NCBI GenBank assembly: GCA_001643675.2
Contig: LSRY02000014.1
Location: forward strand, 1,102,001 to 1,166,000
Direction: 5' to 3'
Source: Monocercomonoides exilis
Taxonomy: Eukaryota; Preaxostyla; Oxymonadida; Polymastigidae
Length of the DNA stretch: 64,000 nt
Of the stretch, positions 1 through 11,271 are shown piece after piece. The first letter of the stretch is position 1; each line of letters begins with the position of its first letter. The position numbers were made by a program, and so were the translations under genes. The notes beneath the pieces are model-generated. The model was not told the DNA's origin. It ran no database searches and was given only the letters and a program-made list of their open reading frames with translations.

Positions 1-1155
1 TCCAGTGTTATCAGCCCAGCTTTGTCCTGCTCCATCCTCCACATCAGCATCCACTGCAGCTTCTCTGCGTCTGTTTCTTGCTGCATGGCTTTTGTGGGAT
101 AATAAATGCCTTCCAGCTGTTTTCTTCTTCTTTCCTCTTCCTTCTGAATTGTTGCATTTACCCGGACTTTGTGACGTTGCATAGCGTATTTCAGCAGAGT
201 CATCATAGACTTCAGCTCAGATGCCTGAGACTTAATGAGATCGCTAACATCCATGTTGTAATATCGCTGGATAAAATAGTTCTCCAGATGCGTATAAAAT
301 CCCATCTCACACAGAAGATTCTCTGCATAAAACGAGATTTCCATCAACGCACAAAGAGATTCCCAAGCACAAGTGCATATCGTACTGTCCAAAGACTGAA
401 TGTTTCGAAAAAATTTTCAATATCAAAACAAATTTTCACAAGAAGAATTTTTGAAAAAATTAAACGTAAAAAAGAAACATTAACACACTGTAGTATTCTT
501 CAGAAGAACAGACAAAAGCAAGCTCGCTCTTGATCGATCAAAATCAGGATCACTCGTAACTACATTACATAAACAAAAGCACAAAGAAGAAGCTTCAGCC
601 TAATAAAGTCAAAAATCAGAAAAAATAGAAAAAAGAATGAATAATAACAATGAATAGAAACATACATGAGCAGATGTGATATTGTCCTCTTGAAAAAGCG
701 CAATGAGAAGATCAATTACTCCTTCATTTAACATCTGCAAAGCAGAGCGTGAGTCTGAGAAAAAACAACAATATCAAACAGCTAACAGTCAAATAAATTG
801 CCTTTAACCTTTTTCTGCCAATGAAATAAGATCTTTGATTATGCTTGTTCTTTGTAAAGGATTTCCATGATGAATCATTCGAAACAAAAAATGGAAGATT
901 CCATTCTACAACACATTTCCATTTTGAACGGCAACACAAAATATCGATTTTCAGTTGCAACAATTAAAATGATATTAATATTGAAAAACAGATGAAAATA
1001 AAACATTTAAAATATTATATTTTTATTTTTTTCGTAAGTATAGATTATAAAAAGATAAAATGTTGCTATACCGGAAATGCAATAACATCTTTTGAATTGT
1101 TATCAGAAAATTGAAGCATTTTATCCTTAGCTTTTTGCACAAGAGACGATTGCAT
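1..1155 (-). CDS. ARM/HEAT-like helical protein, 3' end outside window (partial)
   Basis: Exons were rebuilt from frame and phase: 1155-1072, 905-809, 754-666, 599-489 and 395-1 (continuing off the left edge). The start ATG is at 1155-1153. All four introns are GT-AG (GTATAG, GTTAAA, GTATGT and GTGTGT donors) and 54-166 nt long, and each join keeps the frame. The ~258 residues seen are mainly alpha-helical, with ARM-like segments such as 'TSIIKDLISLAEKDSRSALQ' followed by a Lys/Glu-rich helix 'QKEEERRRKQLEG'. I do not recognise the family. A helical-repeat scaffold is an inference. It is divergent from the DHHC gene, with 57 bp between start codons, so the two probably share a promoter. Confidence 0.6.
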
Positions 1156-1212
1156 TTTGATCAAAAAAGTAATTCAAAACTTTGATTTTTGGAATCATCT
1201 TCTTGTTGTTGT
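1156..1212. promoter_or_regulatory. 57-bp divergent intergenic region
   Basis: Separates the start codons of the ARM-like gene (-) and the DHHC gene (+). A bidirectional promoter must fit here or overlap coding sequence. No TATA box or other motif is obvious. Confidence 0.5.
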
Positions 1213-2301
1213 ATGAATGCTGTGCGAATTGGATGGCTCATTATATTGATATTAAATTTTATCACAATTTTTGGATTTATAATTTGCGTTGATATGCTTC
1301 CTTCAACAGCAGGAATAATTCATTGCGTTATTTATGTAATTTTTTACGCTTTATTAATTGTCTCATACATTAAAACTGCTTTTTCTAACCCTGGATATAT
1401 TCCTAAAAACTGGAAACCATCACAACAACTTTCACTAACAACAACTTTGAGGCATTGCGGGCCATGCAAATGCACAAAAGTTCCACGAGCTCATCATTGC
1501 AGTAGATGTAATCGATGCATCATGAGGATGGATCATCATTGCCCTTGGGTTGGGAATTGTATTGGAGCGAGGAATCACAAAAGTTTTTTCCTGACACTTG
1601 TCTATGCTCCTTTAATTGGTGCATATTCATTTTTTCTTGGTATTTATTGGTTTGTCATTTACTTCGTAATGGCCGACATAACTGAATTATCGGCAGGGGT
1701 TCTCGTTTTTCTCTTTATCCGAATGATGTTCGTAATTTTTCTTTGGATATATTCTTCAGTAGCATTTGTGATGGCGATTATTGTTCTTCCTTCCCAATTC
1801 GAAGTTCTCGCAACAAACATAACAACAGTCGAATCAAGAAATCTACCATTGTATGAGAAAAAGGATCCATTAAACCAAGGTAAACATGTTCACATGTATG
1901 ATGAAGGATCTACATTTCGAAATCTCAAATCTTTTCTTGGAAAGAATATTCTTTTGTGGCCAATTCCTTTCTTTGAATCACAAAAGATTCACCCAGAAGA
2001 TTGGATTGACGATTCTTTTAAGCTTGATGAGGAGAGCTTGAAGCAAAGCTTTGACCATTCATCTGAAGATGTATCTGAAACCAAAGAAATGGTTGAAAAT
2101 CATTCGACCGTTCGAGCAAAAGGCTTGAAAAAAAAGAAAAAAGAACGACCACCAACCCAGGAAGAGATGCAAAAGATGTTGGCAGAGGCTGTATTCGAAG
2201 AAGAATGCTTAAGTGATGGAGAAGAAGAAGAGAGGATAAAGAGAGAGAAATATCAAAAAGAAATGGGAATTTCATTTGGAGAAGAAGAAATCGTTGATTA
2301 A
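1213..2301 (+). CDS. DHHC-type protein S-acyltransferase (palmitoyltransferase)
   Basis: Transfers palmitate to cysteines of membrane-associated proteins; family members sit in Golgi, ER or plasma membrane. The 362-aa protein has two hydrophobic helices near the N-terminus, a Cys-rich domain, and two more helices after it (residues ~118-190). The catalytic DHHC lies at about residues 107-110, inside a CxxC...HHCxxCxxCxxxxDHHCPWxxNC pattern that is complete. A TTxE-like 'TTVES' follows TM4. The C-terminal third is charged (KKKKK, EEEE runs) and probably cytosolic. The frame extends 8 codons upstream to a TTG, but the first ATG at 1213 is preferred for a eukaryote and lies just before TM1. There are no introns. 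It ends TAA, 119 bp before the next gene on the same strand. Confidence 0.92.
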   Translation: MNAVRIGWLIILILNFITIFGFIICVDMLPSTAGIIHCVIYVIFYALLIVSYIKTAFSNPGYIPKNWKPSQQLSLTTTLRHCGPCKCTKVPRAHHCSRCNRCIMRMDHHCPWVGNCIGARNHKSFFLTLVYAPLIGAYSFFLGIYWFVIYFVMADITELSAGVLVFLFIRMMFVIFLWIYSSVAFVMAIIVLPSQFEVLATNITTVESRNLPLYEKKDPLNQGKHVHMYDEGSTFRNLKSFLGKNILLWPIPFFESQKIHPEDWIDDSFKLDEESLKQSFDHSSEDVSETKEMVENHSTVRAKGLKKKKKERPPTQEEMQKMLAEAVFEEECLSDGEEEERIKREKYQKEMGISFGEEEIVD

Positions 2302-2420
2302 TTGTGTCTTTAAAGTCATGGTTATTTTTTTAAGTTTATTAGTTTATTTTTTGTTTTCAAAAATTGTAAAGTTAATAATGGCTAAGTGATCAACCACTTT
2401 TTTTTCATATTTTATTTTCT

Positions 2421-5400
2421 ATGAAAGCAGCTTTATCTGCTTATTCATACCACATTTTAAATGAAAAAAAGGAAAGTAAATTGAATGAAGCTTTTGAAAA
2501 GCTTGCAATATCTGTTTACGAAGCAGCAAATTCGATTTTGTCAAAAAATGGTTTGCTTTTTTTTTCTTGGTGACATTAACGCAATGTTCGTTCTCTTGCT
2601 ACTAAAAATATGCGCAATGTATATTAAAGGCGATATTACATCATTTTTTGAATTTTTCCTCACGTCTATGCAACAACAACGATTTTCACATCAAGTCCTT
2701 TGCTGCAGAGTAATATCAAGGTATTGAACAAATATTATAGATTTCCTGCCTTTCATCATAGTCTCATTTATTGTTTAATAAGATTGATGATGATACAGTC
2801 TATTACGGAGAATGACTCTCTTTCTCGTCGAATTCTTCACATTCTTCTAAGACTTTCTTCTTCTTCCATTTTAGTAACCCCAGAGTATTTTATATTGATA
2901 GAAAGATGCATAGAGATATTGGGATCAAAAAAAACCAAAGAACTGATAATATCACAATCGAAAGATGCTTTTGTTAATCCATTTTTGACATCAGAGGAGA
3001 TTGAGAGAATTATTGTTCAGGTGATGCAATGGACACAAGGAAAGCGATGGAATTTAGTAACAACAATTGTGGGTAGACCACTGACTCCTGAAAGCATGGT
3101 ATGCACACCTTTTCCCTCCACAAAAATATTTAATTTTTAAATATAGGCTACTCTTCTAATGCGTCCAGTTGAAACACTGTATACTCTTTCAATTGTTGCA
3201 CTTAGCTGTGAAGATCCAGATGCATTATCTGATTTAACAAATCAAGCAGTTTGAATTTTAGTCATATATTCATATAACATTAATATTTCTTTTTTTCAAT
3301 CAGCCCGTTGTAATCGAAATTTTAAAAGCTCATAGACAAGCAACTTCATCATCTTCTGCATCTTTACGAGATTTGAAGCAACTGTGTGACATTACAACCG
3401 ATATCTATGAGCACATTCAAGAGAGAGATTATTCATTTACACCTCCTCAATTGTCATATTCCACCCCACACTCACCGCTCGTCTTGCACGTCGAGTACAC
3501 TCAACCTATTCCATCTCCTTCTGCTTCCACGTCATCCTCACAACCTTCGTCTTTTCCTGTCGATCCTGTTTCTTCGTTCTCTGCCTCGTCAGTTTCGCTG
3601 CCTCCATCTCTTTTGTCTGCCACCCAGCGCCTTTCTCGTCCTCGTTCTCCGCTTCCCCTTCGCGTCACAATACGCAAATCTGAGACTTTGGAAGAGTCTC
3701 TTCGCATCTTCTCCACGTCAACAACTCCTCGTCTTTTGGAGCGCAGCGTTGGGGAGGTTCGGAACTTGCTTGTCTCAACAGCATTGTCTCAGACTAATGC
3801 TTCATCAGAAGGTTCTGATCAAGAAAGCGAGGAGAACATAATGAGAGATTCAAGGCGTGCTTCCTCGGCTCTTCCAGCAGAAAGGGCAATTATGGGCTCT
3901 GGTCCGCCGAGAGAGTTCAAGCAAGGCTCGAGTGCTCATTCCACGCCAAAGAAACAAAGAAATGGAATTGTTCGTTCACAAAAATTTGAAATTGGAAGTG
4001 AAATGGAGAATGAAGAAGATGAAGGCTTCAAGGATGATGATCACGCTTATCTGCATTACCCACAGCATGCAACAGCAGTTAAGAGACTTCCAATAAATCG
4101 AGTTTTATCGTCATCGTCCAGTTCAGAAGTCCTGTCTCGCCAATCAGCACGTTCTTCCGCTTCTTTCAGAGCAACGCCTTCTGCGAGAAGGTTTGGCCCA
4201 TCGTCGCAGCGCTCCACGTTTGGGTTGCGCAAAAGTGGACCATCAGCACAGAACACACAGCGAGACGAAGCTGCGCGAGCGAAAGAGCTGGGCGAGATGA
4301 AACGGAAGAAGAGGACGGAGATTCTACAGCAGCGGATGAGCACCGGCGGCACAGAAGCGTCATATCAGGTGGAGGTGTTTGTGCCAGGCAAGAAGAACCC
4401 TCTCACGTACGAACACAGAGAGACACAGGAAGCAACAGAGGAAGAGCTTCGCGAGGAAGAAAGAGAGAAGATGAGACAAAGAGCAGCGAAGCGTGCAAAG
4501 GAGTATAAATACAACAAGTCAGACAGCGACCGTTCGTCAGATGATTCTTCACAAGATGATGATTCTGATGAAAGGAGTGGTGATTCGTCTTCAAATCAGG
4601 ACTCGCACAGTTCTAGTGATGAGTCAGCAAGCTCTTCAGACGATTCTTTGGAAAGCGATAAAAATTCAACTGAAGAAGATGATTCGTCAGACGCTGCAGA
4701 AGATGCTCCTACAACACACAGAAGCTCTTCCCCTTCTGCTGACTCGTCTGATTCGTCTTCAAACAATTCGTCATCATCGTCTGAAACAGCAACTTCAAAC
4801 AGACGAAAACAGCATCGGCACAAAGACGCGAGACATCGAAGGAGACGCTACAGAAGAAGAAAGCACAGAAAACACAGTTCTGATTCGTCTTCAGAAAGCA
4901 GCACAGACTCAGAAGAGAAGACAAGTAAAAAGCGTTCTTCTTCTTCTTCTTCCTCTGGATCTTCTTCTGCTTCATCTTCAGCCAAGCCTTCACCCAAATC
5001 TACGCCTTCCTTCAGATCGAAGCAGCTGACAATTGACATTCCATCTGCAACTCCTTCAGCAACACTCCAAACATCCACGACGTCCACCGCACAAACAGCT
5101 GGCTCGTCGCAGCCGCTTCTTTCTGCACATCAGGCGCCCATTTATCTTGTCACACCGTCTGGACAGCAGAACCAGCAGCAGCAGCAACAGCAACAGCAGT
5201 CTTTCCTTCAGATCCCTCTCACTCCCCAGTCGCTGATGGCTCCTGTTCTGTGGCAGGCGCCGCACGCGCCTCAAGTCACACAAATGCCTCAGATGCAGCA
5301 AATGGCACAGATGTCACAGATGTCACAAATGCCGCAAATGTCGCCAATGTCGCAAATGCCTCAGATGCCACAATCTCAGCCACTGCAGCATCAGTCTGAT

Positions 5401-8400
5401 GAATCGCTTTCTTCGATTCTGGGCGACAACCAGCAGATGCGCAATTACTACAGACAGGACTCTGGTTATTCACCGCAGATGAACAGACGGGCGGGCAATT
5501 CGCTCATTCTTCATCCGTCTGTCCCTCCGTCTGCTACTGCTTCTTCATCCTCTTCTCCTCTTCTACGGCGCGGTAGCTATTCTCATTCACAGTCACCAAA
5601 ACGCCAATCGGCTGATGCTCCCACGCCGTCTCTGAATCTTCCTTCGAATTCCTTCGAATTTGCTCCGCTAGTCTCCGAAAGGACACCGCGCAAGTCGAAT
5701 TCCACACTCGACTCGAAGCCGCTCGTCAACCAGTCGTTCACTTTGAACGAGATCATCGCCTCAAAACGGTCTCCCATCAAGCCGAAGGACCATACCGATG
5801 CCTTTCCTTGGGCTGTTTCCTCAGCCAGCTCGTCGCAGCCTGCCTCGCCAAAGACAACAGAAAGCACGCCAATTGCTGATCGCTTCCGGTTTGAAGACAA
5901 GCGCTTCAGAGGCAGAGAAGGAGACGAGTTCGGGCAGACACCCAGGCGCCCTTCGGACGATCCACCGCTTGAGCTTCCCAACTGGATTCGGCAGAACACA
6001 GACAGCGCTGGCTTCTCTGCACCAGCGGCGCTCGACGGAAACCCGTTTCGCCGCGAGATGCTGTCGCCGATTTCTGAGCGGCCTGCTCAGATCACTCCGA
6101 TGATTTTCACGCCGCTGTCTCCGCAGATCGGAGCAGTTCAAAGGGAATTTTCGATTGTCGAAGAAGAAAAGAGGGAAGAAGAGCAGATCCCGGCTGAAAA
6201 AGAATCGCAAACAGAAAATAATTCTCGTTCTCCTAAAAAAGCATCAAAGCAATCGAAATCTCCGAAGCGCAAAAGCAGGAACAAGGAAAAGAAGGAGCAC
6301 AAAAGCAAGCATCACCACCATCGACATCGCGGGCGCACACGAAATGTGTCTCATTCAAAAGGAAAGCGCAAACAATCTAATTCTGTTAGACGCAAAGAAA
6401 AAGTGGAAGATGAAGAAATAGACGAAGAATTCGACGAAGCACAGCCCACAACCAATGCTGCATCGAGCGCATTTGTCCCCATCGACACGATGAAAGAGCT
6501 CCGCGAGTCTGTTTCTCTTCTGCACAACTCTTTGTCTCCTTCTCCTGAACGATCATCTCCTTTCCGGTCGCGCTCCCTCTCTCTTTCACGCTCTCGCTCG
6601 CCTTCAGCCCATCCAGCACATTCGTCACATTCACCTTCATTTCGCTCTCCTTTGAATTCTTCAGGGTTAGCTTCTGCTTCTTCTTCTGCTTCTTCATCGC
6701 GTTCTGGATCCCCTTTGTCACAATCATCGCGTTCTGTTGGTGTTCTTGATGGAACAGTCGACAGGCAGACAGGGCAGATCCGATCGTCTCCATCTTTGTC
6801 TCATTCTGTGTCTCCATCCCCACTTCATCGCACACACTCGCCACTTCGTCATTCTTCTTCTGCCTCCTCCCTCATTTCTCACCACTCTGCAAGCCGCTCT
6901 CCTTCAAAGCTACGCCAAAAAAGCAGAAGTCCCGCCAAATCGCACCATCACAAGTCAAAACAAAGCCACAGCCGCAGCCGCAACCAAAGCTCAAGTCACA
7001 GTCCGAATCATAAACACACTCACACACCCAGTCGCAGTCGCAGTCGCAGTCATGCCAAGCGCCAATCAAAATCTCCTTCCAGTTCGCCGAAAAGGAGCCA
7101 TAGCCGAAGCGTTTCACGTGCAGAACCGCAAAGGCGCGGAAGAAAGCTCGATCGCTCCTTTGAAGAAATTGACTCCATTAAATCAAGTGATGAGTCGCAA
7201 GAAGACGAATATCGGGAACGACTTTCACAGAAAACGTCTTCTTTTGCTGGGAATTCCACAAGCCCGAACAAATTCGACAGAAGATCTCCAACACATTCAC
7301 CGAATTCTCGCCTCTATTCTCGGTCTCAGTCTCCATCTACACAACCGCAGCAGACAATTGTGGTTGGCGTGGACACTCTTCCTCTTCCTCGCTCACCGCC
7401 GCGCTCAGCAAGCCCGCCCAGGTCGCGGCAGCCGTCTCCGATCGAAGCAAAAGTGCAGAGGAAGAAGGATGTGCAGACAGCGCTGGAGGAGAAAGAGAGA
7501 GAAATCCTGTCGATGCTGCGCGAGCTGAAGCAGAACACAGAGCAAAGAAAAGCAGCACGTTCGTCTGACGATTCGCCAGAAGGTTACCCAGGTGATGAGT
7601 CAGAGCAGAACGCGTCCTTCAGCAAACAGCAGTATTCACGAATCCGTTCTTCGCCTTCTCCTGATCGGGCGAACAGAACTACAGGAAGCCCAGTGATGTC
7701 ACAGCAGTCATATCATCCTTCTTCCTTTTCATTTCCAATTAACACATCTTCCTCCTCTCCAGCTTCTTATCCATATTCACAGCTCGGCTCGTCTCCTTCG
7801 ATGACACCTGCAGGATTCTCTCCTCATTCCCAACCTCCTCAGGCTTCTTCATTCACACGTTCACCTTCTGGCCCATCTCCTCCAAGAACTTTGCCTACAT
7901 TTACGAACTCCTCAATGAGCTCAGCTTCTTCTTCTCCTCTTTCTTCGTTTTCTTCGAGCGTTTCTCGCATTCCAGCACGCTCGTCTCCAATGAGATCTCC
8001 TGTTAATCAATCAGCTCAGAACTTCTCCAATCCTCATCAAAGCTATTACGATGCACAAAGGATGCCTCTTTCTTCTCCTCTCCAAACTGATCCATACAGC
8101 ACTCCATCGCAATACAATGCCACTTCACAAGCATACAATCGTTTTCAATCTTCTTCTTCTTCTTCTTCTTCTTCATTTCCTTCCTCTTTCTCTTCCAATG
8201 GCCAGAACGTCCACGTCATCCTTGCGCCGGACCCTACTCCTCCCTCGCCAATCTCTTCTGCCTCTCTCTCTTCTTATGGTGTCCCCTTGTCTGCCCCTGC
8301 GCTCCGTGGCGTGTCGCCCACTCGTCCACTCCGCTCTTTAAGGAGGAATGCTCCATCTCCGCCGAACATCAACCGCGCGGTGCCTTCTGTCGCTGCTCCG

Positions 8401-8796
8401 TTCAGCTCGCTCGAGTCTTCGCTCCTGCAGCTGAAGAAGAAAGCAGGCCAGTCTTGGACAGCTGACAGACACCACAACACAGGCATCAGCACTTCTTCAG
8501 GGGGGAGCCCTTCTTCTGAGGTTAGCCCTTACTCCATCCCGGACTATCTCCAAGGTATTCCACCACCGCCCATCCCACCTCCAAACTTCCGTGCTTCGCC
8601 AGTGAATCGCACTCGCCAGGTGTCATCTCCTCCACGCCAGCCTTCGACTTCTGCTTCTGCTTTCCCTTTTCCTTCACCTTCGCAGCCAGCCACGAATCCG
8701 CTCTCGCCTCGAACTACGCCCACGATGAATGACCGCTTTGTATCTCCACCTGGAATAACCCCATCGCCGTTTCTGTCTCATCATTCATTTCATTAA
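2421..8796 (+). CDS. Giant Ser/Arg-rich low-complexity protein with helical N-terminus
   Basis: Exons 2421-2550, 2630-2720, 2741-3098, 3147-3248 and 3304-8796 sum to 6,174 nt (2,057 aa). The first ~250 residues are helical and ARM-like ('LIYCLIRLMMIQSI', 'EEIERIIVQVMQW'). The rest is disordered: polySer, a Gln run near 5175-5200, a Met/Gln repeat of xQM units at 5282-5375, acidic/Ser blocks, and long RS/SRSRS tracts around 6560-7090 resembling SRRM2-type splicing proteins. Lys/Arg-rich patches could be nuclear localisation signals. A role in splicing or nuclear speckles is inference from composition only. The exon 2/3 junction needs a 20-nt intron (see findings). No domain is firmly recognised. 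Confidence 0.7.
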
Positions 8797-9003
8797 AAAC
8801 TTTAATTTTTTGCTTTTGTTCGTTTCTTTTTATTAATGTTTCAGTTTTCACTGATGTTTGATGTTTGATGAAAAACAAAACAAACAAATAAATATGAAAC
8901 AATAAGAATATCTAATAAAGAATAGTGTTACAACTTCATTTAAATACTTCGCAATGGATTCTGGCTTGAGTAAAAGAAAACAAACGAACCTATTTCTGCA
9001 TTT

Positions 9004-9438
9004 TCAACTGTCAGCTCTTATCACATCTTCAATGTCCATTAAGTTGTCGTCTGATTTCATCTTTCTTTTTGACGTGCTGCTTTTCTTCTTTCTTTTCTTT
9101 TCTGCTCCCAAACTAACATCATCATCGTCATCGTCTTCCTGTTCACTTTCATCATCATCATCATCATCAGAGTCATAAGTCTCACTTCCTTCGCTTGCTT
9201 CACTCTCTTCCGATTCAGTTTCCGAATATTTGCTCTTTCTCTTCTTTTTATTCGATTTTTTTGAAGTTTTGATACCACGGAAAGCAGGGCATAGCTTGTG
9301 AATGGTGCACATTTCACATTTCGGCTTTGCAGCACAAATTTGCTGGCCGAATCCAACAAACAGCACGTTCACTTCCTGCCAATATTCTCGCGGAAGCCAA
9401 GATTCAAGTTGCTAATCCGATAGATAATATCAAAATAT

Positions 9439-9485
<47 letters not shown>

Positions 9486-10357
9486 TATTTCAAAAATTAT
9501 TCTATTTCAAACTCTTCTTGTTCCCTCTGGATTTGTGCTATTTGCCCAACCCAATCGATTAGAAATACGATGTACATGAATATCGACTCCAATTCCTTCA
9601 GTTCTTCATATTGTTAATTGTAATTGTTCAAAAAATTTTAAAACAAAATTACTCTTTATGGCAAACCGACCCAATGCAATTTGAAGATACAAATGGGACA
9701 TTTTTGGTCCAATGCCCGGTAATTGAAGTAATTCTTCTAATGTTGAAGGAACATCATCATGATATTTGTCATGAAGTATTTGGGTGACTTTTTTTATATT
9801 TCTGCAAATAATGAAAAAAAAATTTCAAAAACAAAAGAATGAAAGGAAAAAAAAAAACAAAGAACAAGATCATGTTTCAAACTTAGCTTTTGTTTTATGG
9901 AATCCCACAACGTTGATTTGTTTATCAATTTCTTCTTCACTTCTTTTTAAAATTGATTGAACATTTAATCCATCCTTTTTTAAATTAGATATTGCTTGAT
10001 TGGTTTGCTGATCTTTTGTCATGCTGGAAAGCAAAAGTCCTATTAAAGTCTGAAAGCGTCTGTCTTCAGGCGGATCAGATGCTGTGGCAGAAGCTTCAGC
10101 TCCGACTTCATCTACTGGAGCATTTCTTTCTTTCCTCATTTCAACAATCGCATCATACACGTTTCTACAAATTATCATTCAAATAAATTTGCACAAATAT
10201 ATTTGTTTACTAACTTCCAATTTTTTGGTGCTTTGAAAATAGGCTCTGATATATTTCTCTATATTTATTTGAAAGAAAATTAGTAACACAAGCCTTGGGT
10301 CAAAGATTTTTCTTCAGTACTTTTCTTGCTCCTTTTATTTATTTGTATTTTTGGCAT
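9004..10357 (-). CDS. NTH1: Endonuclease III-like DNA glycosylase/AP lyase (NTH1)
   Basis: Excises oxidised pyrimidines in base-excision repair. Exons are 10164-9883, 9801-9653, 9595-9513 and 9411-9004, plus 5' coding sequence ending at 10215 whose exon split and start (ATG 10357 proposed) are uncertain. Family motifs appear in order: 'RNAPVDEVG', '[16 protein letters not shown]', the HhH 'LPGIGPKM' with the catalytic Lys, '[15 protein letters not shown]' with the catalytic Asp, '[11 protein letters not shown]', then the FeS loop '[16 protein letters not shown]'. The FeS spacing is C-x5-C-x2-C-x5-C, one residue shorter than the usual C-x6. The C-terminus is a Lys/Glu/Asp tail absent from bacterial homologues. 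The intron at 9512-9412 contains a 38-nt A tract. Confidence 0.88.
9446..9483. repeat. A38 homopolymer inside an NTH1 intron
   Basis: An uninterrupted run of about 38 A on the plus strand (T on the sense strand) within the last NTH1 intron. Exact length is likely to vary or be misread. Confidence 0.9.
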
Positions 10358-11271
10358 TTTTATTTCCAAAAATTAAAGTTTATATCCCAACAAAACAACG
10401 TTTTTTGCTTTTTTGGCGATTTTAAATTAAGTTATGGAATCTTCATTCAAACAAACAAATTTAATAAAAAAAAATACAATACAATACAATACAATACAAT
10501 ACAATACAATACAATACAATACAATACAATACAATACAGTAAAAACAATACAGTAAAAACAATCATATTTCTTTGAACATGCAATTTCCGATCATCATCA
10601 ACAAAATAATTTTTCATATCCTTATTCAAATTATTGAATCTTGGTTTTTGTTCGGTATTTGATTGTATATGGATTTCTTTTCTTCAATAACATGACTATA
10701 AGCAGCCCTAGAGCATTTATCATTCATCAATTTCTATTATTGCAAATATATAGATTAGAGCAAATTACAGTTTTGTTTTAAAGTTTTGATGTTGAGTGCA
10801 TTTTGCAAAAATTGAATAATTTTTTTAGATGATTTGTAAAAGTGGAATAAGTATAAAATAAGAAGTAATCAACACAAATGTGAAAAAAAAAATTATTAAC
10901 TTGTAATGTTAAGAGCAAGGTAAAAAATAATGGATTAAGAAAATTACAATCATGTTACAAAAATAGAACCGAAAAATTTTCAAGAAAAATGATAAAAAAA
11001 GAACCAAAAGAACTATCATTCACATTTTTCAATAACAATAAGCAATTGTTAACTTCACTCTTAACTTTGAAAGCAAAAAACAGTTAACAGAAAGATACCA
11101 TTCAACTTATGAAAAAATTTTTGTTAAAAAAAAATAAACAAATTCACAAATAGACAAATAGACAAACAATCTTTAAATCAAATTATCAAATAATTTATTA
11201 ATCAAATAATCAAATAATCAAATAAAACATTACGCAAAACCATTTGAAAATATTTCGAATGCGAATAATTA
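10358..11271. other. Gene-free AT-rich spacer
   Basis: Very AT-rich with no credible coding frame. It separates the NTH1 start from the 3' end of the next minus-strand gene. The only clear structure is the ATACA pentanucleotide repeat listed separately; a loose run of 'CAAATAAT' units lies near 11190-11225. Confidence 0.7.
10474..10540. repeat. (ATACA)n pentanucleotide microsatellite
   Basis: About 13 tandem ATACA units with no interruption, followed by two copies of a CAGTAAAAACAATA-like unit. The short ORFs read across it are artefacts of the repeat. Confidence 0.95.

Noticed and set aside
78-533. 151-aa plus-strand ORF at the left edge
   Set aside because: The minus strand in the same place carries well-phased exons of the ARM-like gene; the plus frame has no domain or exon logic.
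3386-8492. Long ORFs in other frames and on the minus strand within the SR-rich gene
   Set aside because: They are shadows of Ser/Gln/Glu codon repeats. The plus-strand frame has uniform composition and a proper 5' exon structure.
10358-11271. tRNA or other RNA gene in the spacer
   Set aside because: No cloverleaf with T-arm consensus (GGTTCGAANCC) or box A/B was found here or in the other spacers on reading. A tRNAscan run would be decisive.
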